Assembly (NCBI GenBank): GCA_029168955.1
Contig: JAPDOI010001730.1
Coordinates: forward strand, 1-64,000
Direction: 5' to 3'
Source: Aplectana chamaeleonis
Taxonomy: Eukaryota > Nematoda > Chromadorea > Rhabditida > Cosmocercidae
DNA: 64,000 nucleotides
The notes under the pieces were generated by a model. That model ran no database searches, was not told the origin of the DNA, and saw only the letters and a program-made list of their open reading frames with translations. Of this stretch, positions 46,181-56,688 are shown one piece after another (within the stretch, counting starts at the first letter, position 1; every line of letters begins with the position of its first letter). The translations under genes were made by a program, and so were the position numbers.

Positions 46181-47155
46181 TACAATATCCGCGCTAAGTT
46201 TTATAAAAACGCAGAGCATTCGACAAACTTTTGAAAGAAAAAAAAATCGCTGGATGCCTGTAACTTTTTTGAACGAGAACTTTTTTTGGGTTTTGAAAAG
46301 TCATAATCATGTCATATTCACAGCTCAAATTCCTACCTAATAAGGTGCGTTGTGTACCGAAGTTTCTTAGAATAGCTTTGTTTTTGAAGGAAATTACAAT
46401 ACCCGCGCTAAGTTTTGTAAAAACGGGAAGCATTTGCGAAACTTGGCAAAAAATCGTTCGATGCATCTAACTTTTTTAAACGAATACGTTTTTGTATTCT
46501 GAAAACGCTATCATATTCAGAGCTCGAATTCCTACATAATAATGAGCCTTGTGAACCTAAGTTCCCTCAAATCGCTTTGTTTTCGAGTAAAATTGTTTTC
46601 GCGGTCGTTTTACAAAACGTCGCGCGCGGCAAAGTGCGGCGAAACTTTGAGTAGGAATTTTACAAGTGGTAGGAGAATAATCGCAAAGTTTTTTTTTCGA
46701 GAATTAGATGCAGGTGGGAAGATCTCGAGCTTTGTGCAGTTTTAATTTTCAAACACCTTCATTTAACATTTTGGGGTTTTCGCCACTCAAGTCCGACTTT
46801 TTAGGAAACTCCCAAGCGCATTTACTGGAGGGTTTCCAAAATTCTACTGGCATGAATCTCGAGATGGTCCCGTCTGCATTTGATTTCTCAGGGAACATAG
46901 AGATTCCTCTGGTATCACTTGTACAATTACCCCTCAAAGTTTCGCTGCACGTTGCCGCTTGCGACGTTTTTGAACAAAGATCGCAAAAACAATTGCATTT
47001 GAAAACAAAGAGATTCCAGCGAACTTCGGTACACAAAGCACGCTATTAGCTTTTCAGAATCCCAAAAAGTTTCCGTTAAAAAATTTACGAGCATCGGACG
47101 TTTTTTTCGCCAAGTTTGGCTCTCTGTTTTTACAAAACTTAGCGCGGGTATTGTA
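46181..47155. mobile_element. TA-flanked element, TACAATACCCGCGC ends
   Basis: The left end TACAATATCCGCGCTAAGTT and inverted right end TACAATACCCGCGCTAAGTT match for about 40 bp. A second left-end copy lies at 46392. Internal TTTTACAAAACGTCGCGCGC (46608) and related blocks make it composite. Short frames inside are not convincing genes. Confidence 0.7.
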
Positions 47156-47208
47156 GTTGAGGAGTAAAAGAGCTAGAGCGAAGTTCGAGAAATCTATGGC
47201 TTGCTATA

Positions 47209-47240
47209 ATAGGTTGGTCCAAAAGTTTTGCGCCAGATAT
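47209..47240. repeat. solo mariner-type terminal repeat
   Basis: TAGGTTGGTCCAAAAGTTTT followed by GCGCC matches the well-known mariner end (AGGTTGGTNCAAAAGT). It is preceded by ATAA, giving a TA at the border. No partner end or transposase was seen within 1.5 kb downstream, so it is a solo or heavily deleted element. Confidence 0.5.
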
Positions 47241-47382
47241 GTCAGCGAACCCTTCCTTGCCCGGCTGTGATATTTCGATAAGTCTCCCTTCGTCTCTATC
47301 TGCTGTCCCTCGTTTCAAATATGTAATAGTAACATAATGAAGATTCATCTAGACTGCTTCAATAATCGAGTGCACGTACATA

Positions 47383-47877
47383 TACAATACCGCCGCAATC
47401 CAAGGGAAATAATGGGCGAAATGGGCAAAGTGGGCAACTAAAGCGCCTTTCGAACACAGCGCGCCTCAAAGTGCTCCGTTTTCAATTTTGAAAACGCCGA
47501 AATGTACAGCACGTCGAGATCTAGTCAATCATGCAAGAATATTTTGCGAAATTCGAGAGCAACATTATTTTTCAAGGCGGAAAACATTTCCATTTTGACC
47601 ATGCTAGAGATTGCGTACGGTTGTTTTCGATCAAATAGGCTCGTTATCTTGTGATAACATTATCAAATTCATAACTAACAACATCTTAAAAAAGCGTTTT
47701 CATTAGTGAATTTCAGTTTTGTTTCATATGGTTGAATAGATTGTGGCACGGCGAACACTTTGATCTTTTTGAAATTGAACACGGAACACTTTGAGGCGAG
47801 TTGTGTTCGAAAGACGCTTTGATTGCCCACTTTGCCTATTTCGCCCATTATTTCCCTTGGATATTGGCGGTATTGTA
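47383..47877. mobile_element. TA-flanked MITE, ~100-bp TIRs
   Basis: The left TACAATACCGCCGCAATCCA continues AAGGGAAATAATGGGCGAAA; the right end is its inverse (TTTCGCCCATTATTTCCCTT, ending GGCGGTATTGTA). The arms also share GCCTTTCGAACAC and CTCAAAGTG. Length 495 bp. Confidence 0.82.
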
Positions 47878-49291
47878 CGCTCAGGATTCAGTGAACAACA
47901 ATTCAACGGTGAGTTCATAGTTGCTTCGAGAGTATTGTGCAGGCCTCAGCACATCTGGGCCGAAATTAATGTGATTTTTTACACAAGTGAACCGGCTGTG
48001 GTTGATAGGCTTTTCAAGCATAAAATGCATATGGCCGGGACAATGATGATTCTGTAGTTAATCGTCAGGCTCGGAGTCAGAAAGAAACACCAGCTGAACA
48101 AGTACATATGTAGGTGGACAGCAAAATGGAACCAACTGAACAAGGCTTCACGAGGACATTCTCCGCATGGATTCTGTGAACTTTGTTTGTTCCAAGAATC
48201 GCCCAAAAGCAATCATGAGAACTTCCCTTTCTGCGCCACTCTAAGTCAAATTCCTCCACTACCAGTTCTAGAAGCCACGTCTCCACAGAGGAACAGTGCA
48301 AAATGCCAAACAGCAAGCACTTGGCCTGTTACTGCGGCGTGACGTGGTAATTAATCAAAAAGACTTTTATTGTTCAGCAGTAAAGTCATATTAGGAATAA
48401 CCAATATTATGCCGTTGGGAGCTGCGTGAGAGGCGCGTGTCGATACCCTAAAGTTTCTGGAACTGCGAATCTCCAACTCAGAGTTTGGCCGGAGCTTGTC
48501 TTCTGAGAGATTCTGAACCTGGATGCTGGCTGCAGCTATTATCATTACTAGTTAGCCAAGCTATTCCTTTGTTAAAAAACTTTCAACGATTCCGTTCCGC
48601 CGTTTTCCTGTTGTTTAAGATCCAAATGCTACAAATCGCCAAAACCTCCCGTGTGGAGAGGAATTGTAAATAAGAGTTAGCTATTCTGAGCTGGAGGATG
48701 ATATATGTCCCAAAGAAATTGCAGTGTAAACTCATCAAAACGCTGCTCGACTTTTGACATGGAAAAATATGAACGATTACGTAAGCCAAAGCACGCTTAC
48801 AAGGGAATGACCAGAACTGGTGGCCAGAACTATCCGTGAGACCTGGTTTTTCCGGTCCACTACGTCCCAGGTAGTCGTAAAAACCCTATCGCAGCCGCCC
48901 GAGTAAGAGTAAAAGAAAACGTTATGGGCGTATAAGTTGCGAGCTCTGTAGGTAAAATAAAATTAATCTGCCGTAAACTGTCTTTATCGTTCAAATGTCG
49001 AAAACAAGACTCATATCCGTGTTCGGCCCCTCAAATATCCCTTTTGAGAGAGGTTTGAGCGAAAATTTTTTTTTGAAGATTTTCCATGAAAAAAATTTCG
49101 AAAATTTCATAATTACTCGGGCAGCTAAAATAGGGTTTTCACAATTACCCGGAAGGTGGTCGATCAGAAAAACATGGTTACATAGTTTACAGTTCCGGAG
49201 AACAGGTCTGGTCACTCCCTCGTTAGAGTGGAAAGTGAGGAGAAATAGAGCTGAACATTTTACATGGAAAGGGAAAACCTATGTATGTTAG
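47878..49291. other. unassigned sequence
   Basis: Short frames only, on both strands; none shows a motif or a consistent splice context. Confidence 0.4.
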
Positions 49292-49750
49292 TTCGAAGGC
49301 ATCGTACGCGCTGAAAACCACTCATCGTTTTTTGAGTTTGAATCATTGGCTCGGCCCGCCTTAGCACGTGGGTAGAGTTTTTCGGGTCACCGATGCATCA
49401 TTGGGAAGATATGGGAGATCGAATGCCTCGAATTCCACCAAAAGAGGCCGGCCTTCCGACAGCCATGTGGCCTCAAATGAGAAAAGAAGGTAGCTTATCA
49501 ACAAATGATACATCAACTTCCACTCATTTACGCGATATAGCTTGTTGAGAAGTTTCTTTCTTTTTCATTTTATTCCACATGGCTGTCAGAAGGCCGGCCT
49601 CTTTTGGTGGAATTCGAGGCATTCGATCCTCCATCTTCCCAATGATGCGTCGGTGACCCGATAAACTCTACCCACGTTCTCAGGCGGGCCCAACCAACGA
49701 TTCAAACTCAGAAAACGGTGAGTGGTTCTCAGCGCGTACGATGCCTTTAA
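49292..49750. mobile_element. TTAA-type hairpin C3
   Basis: It starts TTCGAAGGCATCGTACGCGC and ends GCGCGTACGATGCCTTTAA. The arms (49292-49472 and 49575-49750) match for about 175 bp with a 100-bp loop. The terminus is that of family C, but the interior is not C1 or C2. Confidence 0.85.
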
Positions 49751-50234
49751 GGTTTTACGAGCGTCTTTAGATCGCATAGTTGTGAAACATGAGTCCTCGG
49801 CTCAGAGGGAGGATTAAAAATCAGCAGTAACTCTCGCTGTTGCGCGATAAAAAAATCGAAAAATTCAGGTTTCACGAAAGCCTAATCTACCGAAGCGTTA
49901 GTCAGATGAAGTCATCAAAACCACCTCGTGCGTGCTATAGCCGAACGCTCACACGTTGTCAAGCCTTTCTGGCTGCTATGAGGATGAACGGAGCAAGCAT
50001 CGGAGCGGTCGGTCACGACAAAGTCTAAAACTGATAAAGAGATTCCGGCATGATTAGCCTTGTAAGCTTTACTTCAGATGGGTGAAAATGAGGGATAGAG
50101 GTCATATTGATGTCGAGGTTCCTCGAGAGTCGAACATGGAGAAAAATTGTTTTTCGGGGTCAACCAACCACTCTGGGGATGCGCCACAATTTCGGCTTCC
50201 ATTCAGAACGGTAGACGTTCCTGATGTTTTTTTG

Positions 50235-50303
50235 GGCCTGTGTGGCGTAGAGGCAGGAGACGTCGCTTTCGCTCCACGAGGTCGGGTTCAATCCTCGCAT
50301 AAG
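50235..50303 (+). repeat. tRNA-like sequence, possible SINE head
   Basis: TGGCGTAGAGGCAGG resembles a tRNA A box and GGGTTCAATCC fits a B box, about 30 bases apart, as in RNA polymerase III promoters. The T stem pairs only partly and no clean acceptor stem is seen, so a working tRNA is unlikely. No second copy was found in this window. Confidence 0.4.
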
Positions 50304-50817
50304 ATCAAGTAAACATTATATAATTAGGGGTCGGTAAATTGAAACCTTATTGATCTGGAAGGATGAAAGCAGCGACATGAAAGTCAGCTGGCCTCCGAAA
50401 GTCATTGTATTGACCCGAAACACATTCAAACCTCTACGACTACGCAGTCGAATTTACGAAGCATCAAAACAGGGAACGATAACGTCGAGTCTTCATCTTC
50501 ATCTTGATTTGTACTTGGGCCTGCCCAATCACTTGACCCGGGATCTAACTCATGCCAATGTAAGCAGTGATTGCTAGCAGTAACCGCAACGAGTTTCCAT
50601 CGAAAGCAAATAGACTGTTGTCATATTGTCAGCTATAGAAAGACGGGACAATTCATCACAATAAACGCGGAATGGTTTTTCAAATCGGTGTACTCAGCGT
50701 TTGTGCGTGTCCAGGTTCGCTGTGCGCAGCTCCGAGCCTTTAGCAAAAATATCAACAGAACACATGTCATCATATATCAGTCACGATCACGCACCTACAT
50801 ACGGTCTCCGGGTCATA

Positions 50818-50946
50818 TTTAGTCTAGTGAATGCACCACGCGCGATCATTGCGGCTGGCCGTGCGGCGTTGGTGGCATCACCGGCCAATGGAGTTTCCAT
50901 CGCACGGCGATCCACCATCGCAGCCCGGTCCATTTACTAGACTAAG
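50818..50946. mobile_element. short MITE D, copy 4
   Basis: The ends TTTAGTCTAGTGAATGCACC and CATTTACTAGACTAA pair. The interior GCGATCATTGCGGCTGGCCG and GCATCACCGGCCAATGG match copy 3. Confidence 0.75.
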
Positions 50947-51900
50947 TTGATTACGTGAGCTCTGTATGCATGCAGTCGGTGGCAAGGCGATCTCCCCCCA
51001 CAAACGGTACCTAAGGGCTCTTTTCCAAACCTTTTTGAGAAATATCTAATCAGAGCACATATGGTTGCCAAGTTTCTACACTGGCTCACAGATGTTTCTG
51101 AAGGTTTTTCGGAGACGTTTACTGAAATAGAACTGCGGTCAGATCCGTGCTCTGCGTGTTTTGTAGTCGCATGTTTTGGGAGGATCTAGACCCAATGGCT
51201 AACAATGTTCTGGGATCTAGGTTTCGAAACCTAATTGATTAATCACACTGAAAATCTCCGTCGCTAGGAAGCCTCCCCTTTTTTAGAGGAGAACATCCCT
51301 AGACTAAAAAGTCTTGATCTCTTCTCGAGCCTTGCAAGTTTCATCGCTGGAAAGTTAATATTTGTAAGTTTCTGTCTGTCCAATTTCTGTCTGCAGTTTT
51401 CCTTATGATGCGTACGTATTTATGTTTATCGGTAATGTTTATTGTTTTCGCAGACAAACTCCGTAGAGCTCTGTTTCGTATTACACTTTTTCTTCACTAG
51501 TACCACACTCATCACCCACCTTTCATCTTCACGCAGTAATCTGTTTTGGCTTTCGACATCAGCTGTGAGGGTTCAGAAGCAGACGCTTGAAATTCTCTCA
51601 CATACTTATGTTTTGCTTTTTCAACAGGATCATATCGAATTTTTTAGAGTGGGCCTCATTCAGAGGGCATTCTTTGTCAATGTAGTAGTGGTGCTGTCTC
51701 GTGGAATTTTATGCCGTACATATCTGTGGTAATAGATTTTAGATATTTTCTGTTTCTCTTCATATACTGACTGAACCATCGTCTTTTCCAGATTACCTGA
51801 TTTTGTTTGGAATTCTGATGAGCCAATAAACTGCTTTGGACTCTCTGTGATTAGATTCTATCATTTCAGATGCACGAACTCCTTCAGACAATTCCAACTC

Positions 51901-52090
51901 TTGCTTATTTTTCGCAGCGGAGATGATGAATCTGCTGCCAGACACTCACCGCACTGATCTCTTATTTATTCCTCCGAAAACTGCTGCTCTTTTGCCCGCG
52001 GCGATCTCTCCTCCAGTCCAACTCTCACTTGTGAGCTTTAATTACAATCGTGACCTAATTGTCGGCGGCCGAATATCAAAGAGATAGCCT
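51901..52090 (+). CDS. candidate terminal exon, unknown protein
   Basis: After a good acceptor (TTTTTCGCAG at 51917) the frame gives EMMNLLPDTHRTDLL, then FIPPKTAALLPAAISPPVQ, ending at a TAG (52085-52087). A strong donor (GTGAGC at 52031) could end the exon earlier. The codon pattern is more gene-like than its surroundings and the region is free of recognised repeats. I do not recognise the protein. Confidence 0.25.
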
Positions 52091-52241
52091 AGCAGGTTGC
52101 TATCTGGTGCTCTCAACGGGTGGTTATTGGAGGAAAGAGCTGGGAGGGAACGATTCCGATATATTTCAGTTTCTTGTGTACTGCTTACCGACTAGGAGAA
52201 CTGCGATTGCTACGTGATTAAGCTTGCTTCGTGTGCGGGTT

Positions 52242-52560
52242 ATGAATGACAACGAGCAGAGAAATATGTTTTTCCACCTTCATCACATTCATTGCGAGAA
52301 ACAACAACTCCCACCGCTTGGTCCAGCTCAGAGCAGAGTTTGATGTTGGGTCTGACTCATAAGAATCTCTCTGCCCGATAATTCCTTCGACTCTGAAGAT
52401 GTACTGAAATTTTCTTCATCAAACCTTCATCCTGATCGTAGTCCGATAACGCTTCTTACTCCATTTGAACCCCATAATTTTGGTTTGCTCACTCTTTTTC
52501 CTATTTCATCAGTCAGACCTTGTCAATGCATTATGAAAGTGCAAGTGCAATGAAAAACAG
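52242..52560 (+). CDS. candidate exons, unknown protein
   Basis: One frame reads NEQRNMFFHLHHIHCEK then QQLPPLGPAQSRV and meets TGA at 52341 and 52353. It continues in the same frame with ISLPDNSFDSEDVLKF, HPDRSPITLLTPFEPHNFG and a stop at 52550. The two stops 12 bases apart could lie in a very short intron, be errors, or mean the region is not coding. No family was recognised. Confidence 0.25.
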
Positions 52561-53170
52561 AACGAAACATTAAAAATGTAGATACACACATCACATATGC
52601 ACATACTTACATATAAACAACACACAGGTTTTAGTCAAAATGCATACGGCGGCGATCCCTTTCATTTTTAGTGCCCTTTCTTGATGACTTCTTCTGAATT
52701 CAATGTTTTAAAGATGTGAAACGTTATTTAGAATGTAGTTAAAAAGAAGTATTCAACAATGAAATGCTTGTTAGGACTTGATTTGGGACAAAAAAGGTTC
52801 AATTGCAATTTCCTGGTCGGCAAACAGATAACAAGCGTTGCGCTGTTGCATACTGCTGTACAACATACTGAAATGCTTACCTTGATAGCTGTTTATTTGA
52901 GCTTGAACATCTACACAAAGTAGCTGAGTTGAACGCAAAACTCAGATGTTAGGCAGAACTCGAAGCTGTTTTGCGCGCTCAAGATCATCTTCGAAGGCCT
53001 CAGCCTAAGACCTCAGCTCGAAAATGCCACTTTGAGCGCAAGGCAAGCCCCCAAAGCGCAATGCCTGCCCTCCGACGTGAACAAATGAAAATTCGAGATT
53101 GTGAGATGAGCGATGGTTTCCGATTAATAGCCCCGTTCTTCCCTTCATTATCAACTTCTTTCCTTAAGAA

Positions 53171-54188
53171 ATGTTTTGACTGCATCGCTGCTGTTTTTCA
53201 TCGCAGCGATTTTGCACCCGCTGCTGCAGCGATGTAGCAGCGGCAGCGATTTTGTTCATAGTGCATAGCCTCATGGACGATCGAAAAAGATCCATCCATC
53301 AGTGGAAAGCAATGGTCAGCGGCCATAATAAGATATTCCGACTAGTAAGCACGGATATTGTCATGTTATTGGAGCAATGTTCATAGAAAGAAACGCGTCA
53401 TTCGCTGGCAATCGCTCCATCGCTGCGATTTTCGCCGCGACGGAGCGATGATCAGCGACCGTTGAGAATCGCTTCCCCAGCAGTGAAGATTTAAAACATA
53501 GGATTTTGTCGCCGCGACACAGCGATTCAGGACGTTTGCCACGAAGCGATCACAATTGGAACGCCTTAAAGGCAGTGGTCGCGATAAAATATGATTGTCT
53601 TCTTTTCCTTCTAAACCCTTTTCTGGGTTTAGACTAGTAGGACCTATGAGAAAAAATCGCGAAAAAACCGCTGTTCCGGCCCTAATTTTGAGCCTGAACT
53701 TTCTTGTCCTTTGATGGTGGACGAGCTCACTCCACATCATCGGCAGCGATGATCTCTGATATCAAGAACATCAGCTGGCTTCAAATTGAACTTCAATCAA
53801 TAAACATTATCCTTCGGACTCATCTAGTCAAAAACATTGACTGAAGAGCTTGCTTTCATTGCTCAGCTCTTTTCATTACGTAAATTGGAATTTATTTCTT
53901 CCTCAGAACGTCGATGATTTTTGACTGCTCAGCGCGATACTGCGATCTTTTTTTGCGGCGCTGTGCACGTGTGCACGAACTAGCATCTTTGAGCCCTAGA
54001 AACTCTAATTCTAGCCCGTCTTTCACCGTGCTACCTTCAGAATTTTTCAGATGTTTTCTATCTAAGCTGCTTTTTATAGTTTTTTAGATTACGTTTTTCA
54101 TCGCGACCACTGCCTTTAAAATTACGCGCTATGAAATCTGAACAGTTGTCTGTCGCATGGCTGCAGCGACCACCTGCAGTCAAAACAT
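53171..54188. mobile_element. element R, inserted in A6 and itself carrying B2
   Basis: The ends read ATGTTTTGACTGCA and, inverted, TGCAGTCAAAACAT. The part outside B2 is rich in ATCGCTGCGAT and CGCAGCGAT words in both directions (53180-53560). B2 sits in it at 53566-54119. Confidence 0.72.
53566..54119 (+). mobile_element. TTAA-type MITE B2 (uninterrupted)
   Basis: It starts TTAAAGGCAGTGGTCGCGAT and ends ATCGCGACCACTGCCTTTAA; 554 bp. It is the empty-site reference for B1. Confidence 0.88.
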
Positions 54189-54852
54189 GGCTTTACTCAG
54201 GTCAGCTCGCGCACATCGTCTGCAAAAGACGGAAGTTACAAGCGTCGGACAACTCGTCCACCATGCTTCCGTAGCTCAATTTTTCGAGGGACCATAACTC
54301 CGTTCTTAAGGGTTCTTGTACGATTCCAGAGACATCATTGGAATCATCATGAGACAGTTGTTAAGATAGGTGAAAAAAGAAGAAAAAAGTTGTTTATCGT
54401 GAAAACTGCCTTTAAATAACTCTTTAAAATCAATTTTTTCGGATCTGAACAGTTATTTAGGATTCAGGTATGAAGGGCTCTTCAATAATATAGCGCTGCC
54501 AGGGTTTAAAACTAAGCGAAAAGTCCAGGATGTCATTTCCACATCGTTATACAGTACACGTAGCGCTGTGCGGCCGCGTACTGTATTTGTATACTGTATA
54601 TCACGCAAAATTTTTTTACCTTAAACCATATTGTTTGAATTCAAACCCTAGCAATCATTATAATGTTGGATATCCCTGATAAACAAGATCCTAAAAAATT
54701 TGTCAGTTCCGGAAAGAATTTAAATTTGGAGGAAACACTCGAAAAAATACGCCTTCTGAACAAATCCTGCAAGCGGTATCGCCACCAAAAGAAATCTTAA
54801 TATTTTTTAAGATCCAAAAAATAGCTCGAAGAGAGTTGGCAAAAAAAGCGCT

Positions 54853-55291
54853 AAGGCAGCGTCCATACGTCGCGAGAGCGGGCGTTCCCGCTGTTGGGCG
54901 CCTCTCGACGCTCCTCAGCGCTGGAGCAGCCCGTGCCCGCAAATGAACACACGCAAACACCCCCTGCCTCGTGTTGATTCGATTTAAAAAGTTTGATCGG
55001 GTGCTCGAGTCGGCGCAACGGCTGATGGTTTCCCACGGTTTTCGACTTCCATGGTGGGATTATGGAAAACAAGGGCAGTAGTTTTGCTGCAGGTTTAATG
55101 CCACCTGCTTTAGTGATGGAGCAGTAAGCTTGGAACTTGCTGTTTGCTTTGTGCTGCTGGCGTAAGCGCGTGAGAGCGAGCGGGCGAGGGCGCGCAAGAA
55201 GGAGCGCCTGTGAGCGGCTATCGATTCGTGTGCCCACGATGACCATCGATTTTGCGTAATCGCACGCTCTCGGAATGTATGGACGGAGCCC
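54853..55291. mobile_element. inverted-repeat element L
   Basis: The ends are AAGGCAGCGTCCATACGTCG and, inverted, GGGCTCCGTCCATACATTCC, each continuing into CGAGAGCG. The right half contains ATCGATTTTGCGTAATCGCAC, also present at 27389-27411, so a diverged relative lies around 27240-27430. The minus-strand frames of 126-131 aa here are not convincing. Confidence 0.65.
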
Positions 55292-56674
55292 AAAGACGCG
55301 AGAAGGTGTCGCCGTAAGCGTTCCGACCGGAACCTACAAGCGGCGTTGTATTCTGACGCGGATTTGAAATCGACACCACAAATACCCTTAACAGGGAAAG
55401 TCTGAGTACAATGTGAGACTTTGACCACACTAGCGTACATATACTAACCGTACCCTAAGGAATACTGGTAAACAACCCACAAATCTGCGTCACGCAATTC
55501 AAATCACCCTTATAGAGGCTTTTTGAGGTGATTCTGTCGCAGCATTCTGGAAATCGCAACACGTTTTTATTGTCAGGAATTTTCACCGCAAAAGTTTGGG
55601 ACTTGAGACTAAATAAGCCAAAATCTTTGAGAAATAGCCAATTGAATTTTAAATTTGTAATCGGCACTCAAGGCGCACCCCAAGAAAAAGTTTTGAGCCG
55701 TATCCCAAACATTTTCTGTGAACACCCTAAAAATTGCGTTTGGTACCCCTTTTGTATGAAATACTCTTTTTGACTTTTTTCAGACTCCTCTCTATCCATG
55801 GTATCTTAACTGATACGTTTTGCATAAGATATTATTTTATATTGGATTAATCCAAGTGTTCACCTTTGGCTACCACCGGGAACTCGTTCATCCTTCCTGA
55901 CAAGTCCTGACCAGAAAATAGTTTAGCTGAAATAAGACGTTCAGTGAGTTCTTCGACGTTTCTTCCTGATTTCGTTAACCCTTGTTAGCCATCTCATTAC
56001 ACGAAGACGAATCCAAGACAAAAATCGTCATGAACATTGCTTTTAAGTCGAGCAACCTAACATGAGGGTCCCTGTCTAGCTGTGTTGGCCATCTACCGTT
56101 GTACATGGTTCTTATCGCAGTGGATTAGAAGATATGTCCGCTTTTTTGTATTCCCACTCACCGAAAAAAAGCTGAAGCACGAAACGGGATCCTAGTTAAT
56201 GTTGTATTTTTCCTATTCATGGGTGTTTCACTGACATCATCGAGACCTTTGCGCTCTGTTCCATTTTTTTTGTGCTGACCCTTTTCTATTCATTGCCAAC
56301 AAAATTCGTCCGTTTATTTTCAGAGTTTTGGGGCAACAAATTTCTCAGGAGGTAACCCTTCTAAATGTCTGAAATTTGAGTGGAAGCCCAATGTACAACG
56401 GCAGGGTGGAATATCAATCATCATCAAGAACTCACCGAATTTACGTCTCACAGTCAGCCAAGTAGCGGTGGATCCTTGTGACTGTTTCGTTGTAACGTCG
56501 GCGTTTATCTTTATGTTCTCGTATTGTTTTTTTCTGTTTTTTGATGGTTCATGTTGTTCAGGGTTGTTCTCTTTTTTGCTACATATTAATTGATTTCTAG
56601 TGAAATTGTAACTCACTGGAAGCGGGAATCCATTCGTTTCTCATTTACGCCGTGAATTTCATTCTTCATTTCAG
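55292..56674. other. upstream region of the K+ channel gene
   Basis: AT-rich. It contains a solo MITE end at 56046. It may hold an upstream exon or the trans-splice outron of the channel gene; no earlier coding exon was recognised. Confidence 0.45.
56024..56046. repeat. solo TTAA-type MITE right end
   Basis: ATCGTCATGAACATTGCTTTTAA is a slightly changed family-A/G right end. No left partner was identified. Confidence 0.45.
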
Positions 56675-56688
56675 ATCGAGCCAAGCCA

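Larger units (their letters stand above)
52995..54417 (+). mobile_element. MITE A6, 5' truncated and split by R
   Basis: The parts 52995-53165 and 54191-54417 are collinear with family A: GAGATGAGCGATGGTTTCCG at 53103, and TTTACTCAGGTCAGCTCGC at 54192. The right end is ATCGTGAAAACTGCCTTTAA. The left terminus is missing. Element R lies between the two parts. Confidence 0.8.

Noticed and set aside
50235..50303. Functional tRNA gene
   Set aside because: Incomplete T stem and no matching acceptor stem; kept only as a tRNA-like repeat.
54851..55440. 126-131 aa minus-strand frames
   Set aside because: They overlap element L and its inverted ends, with no motif.
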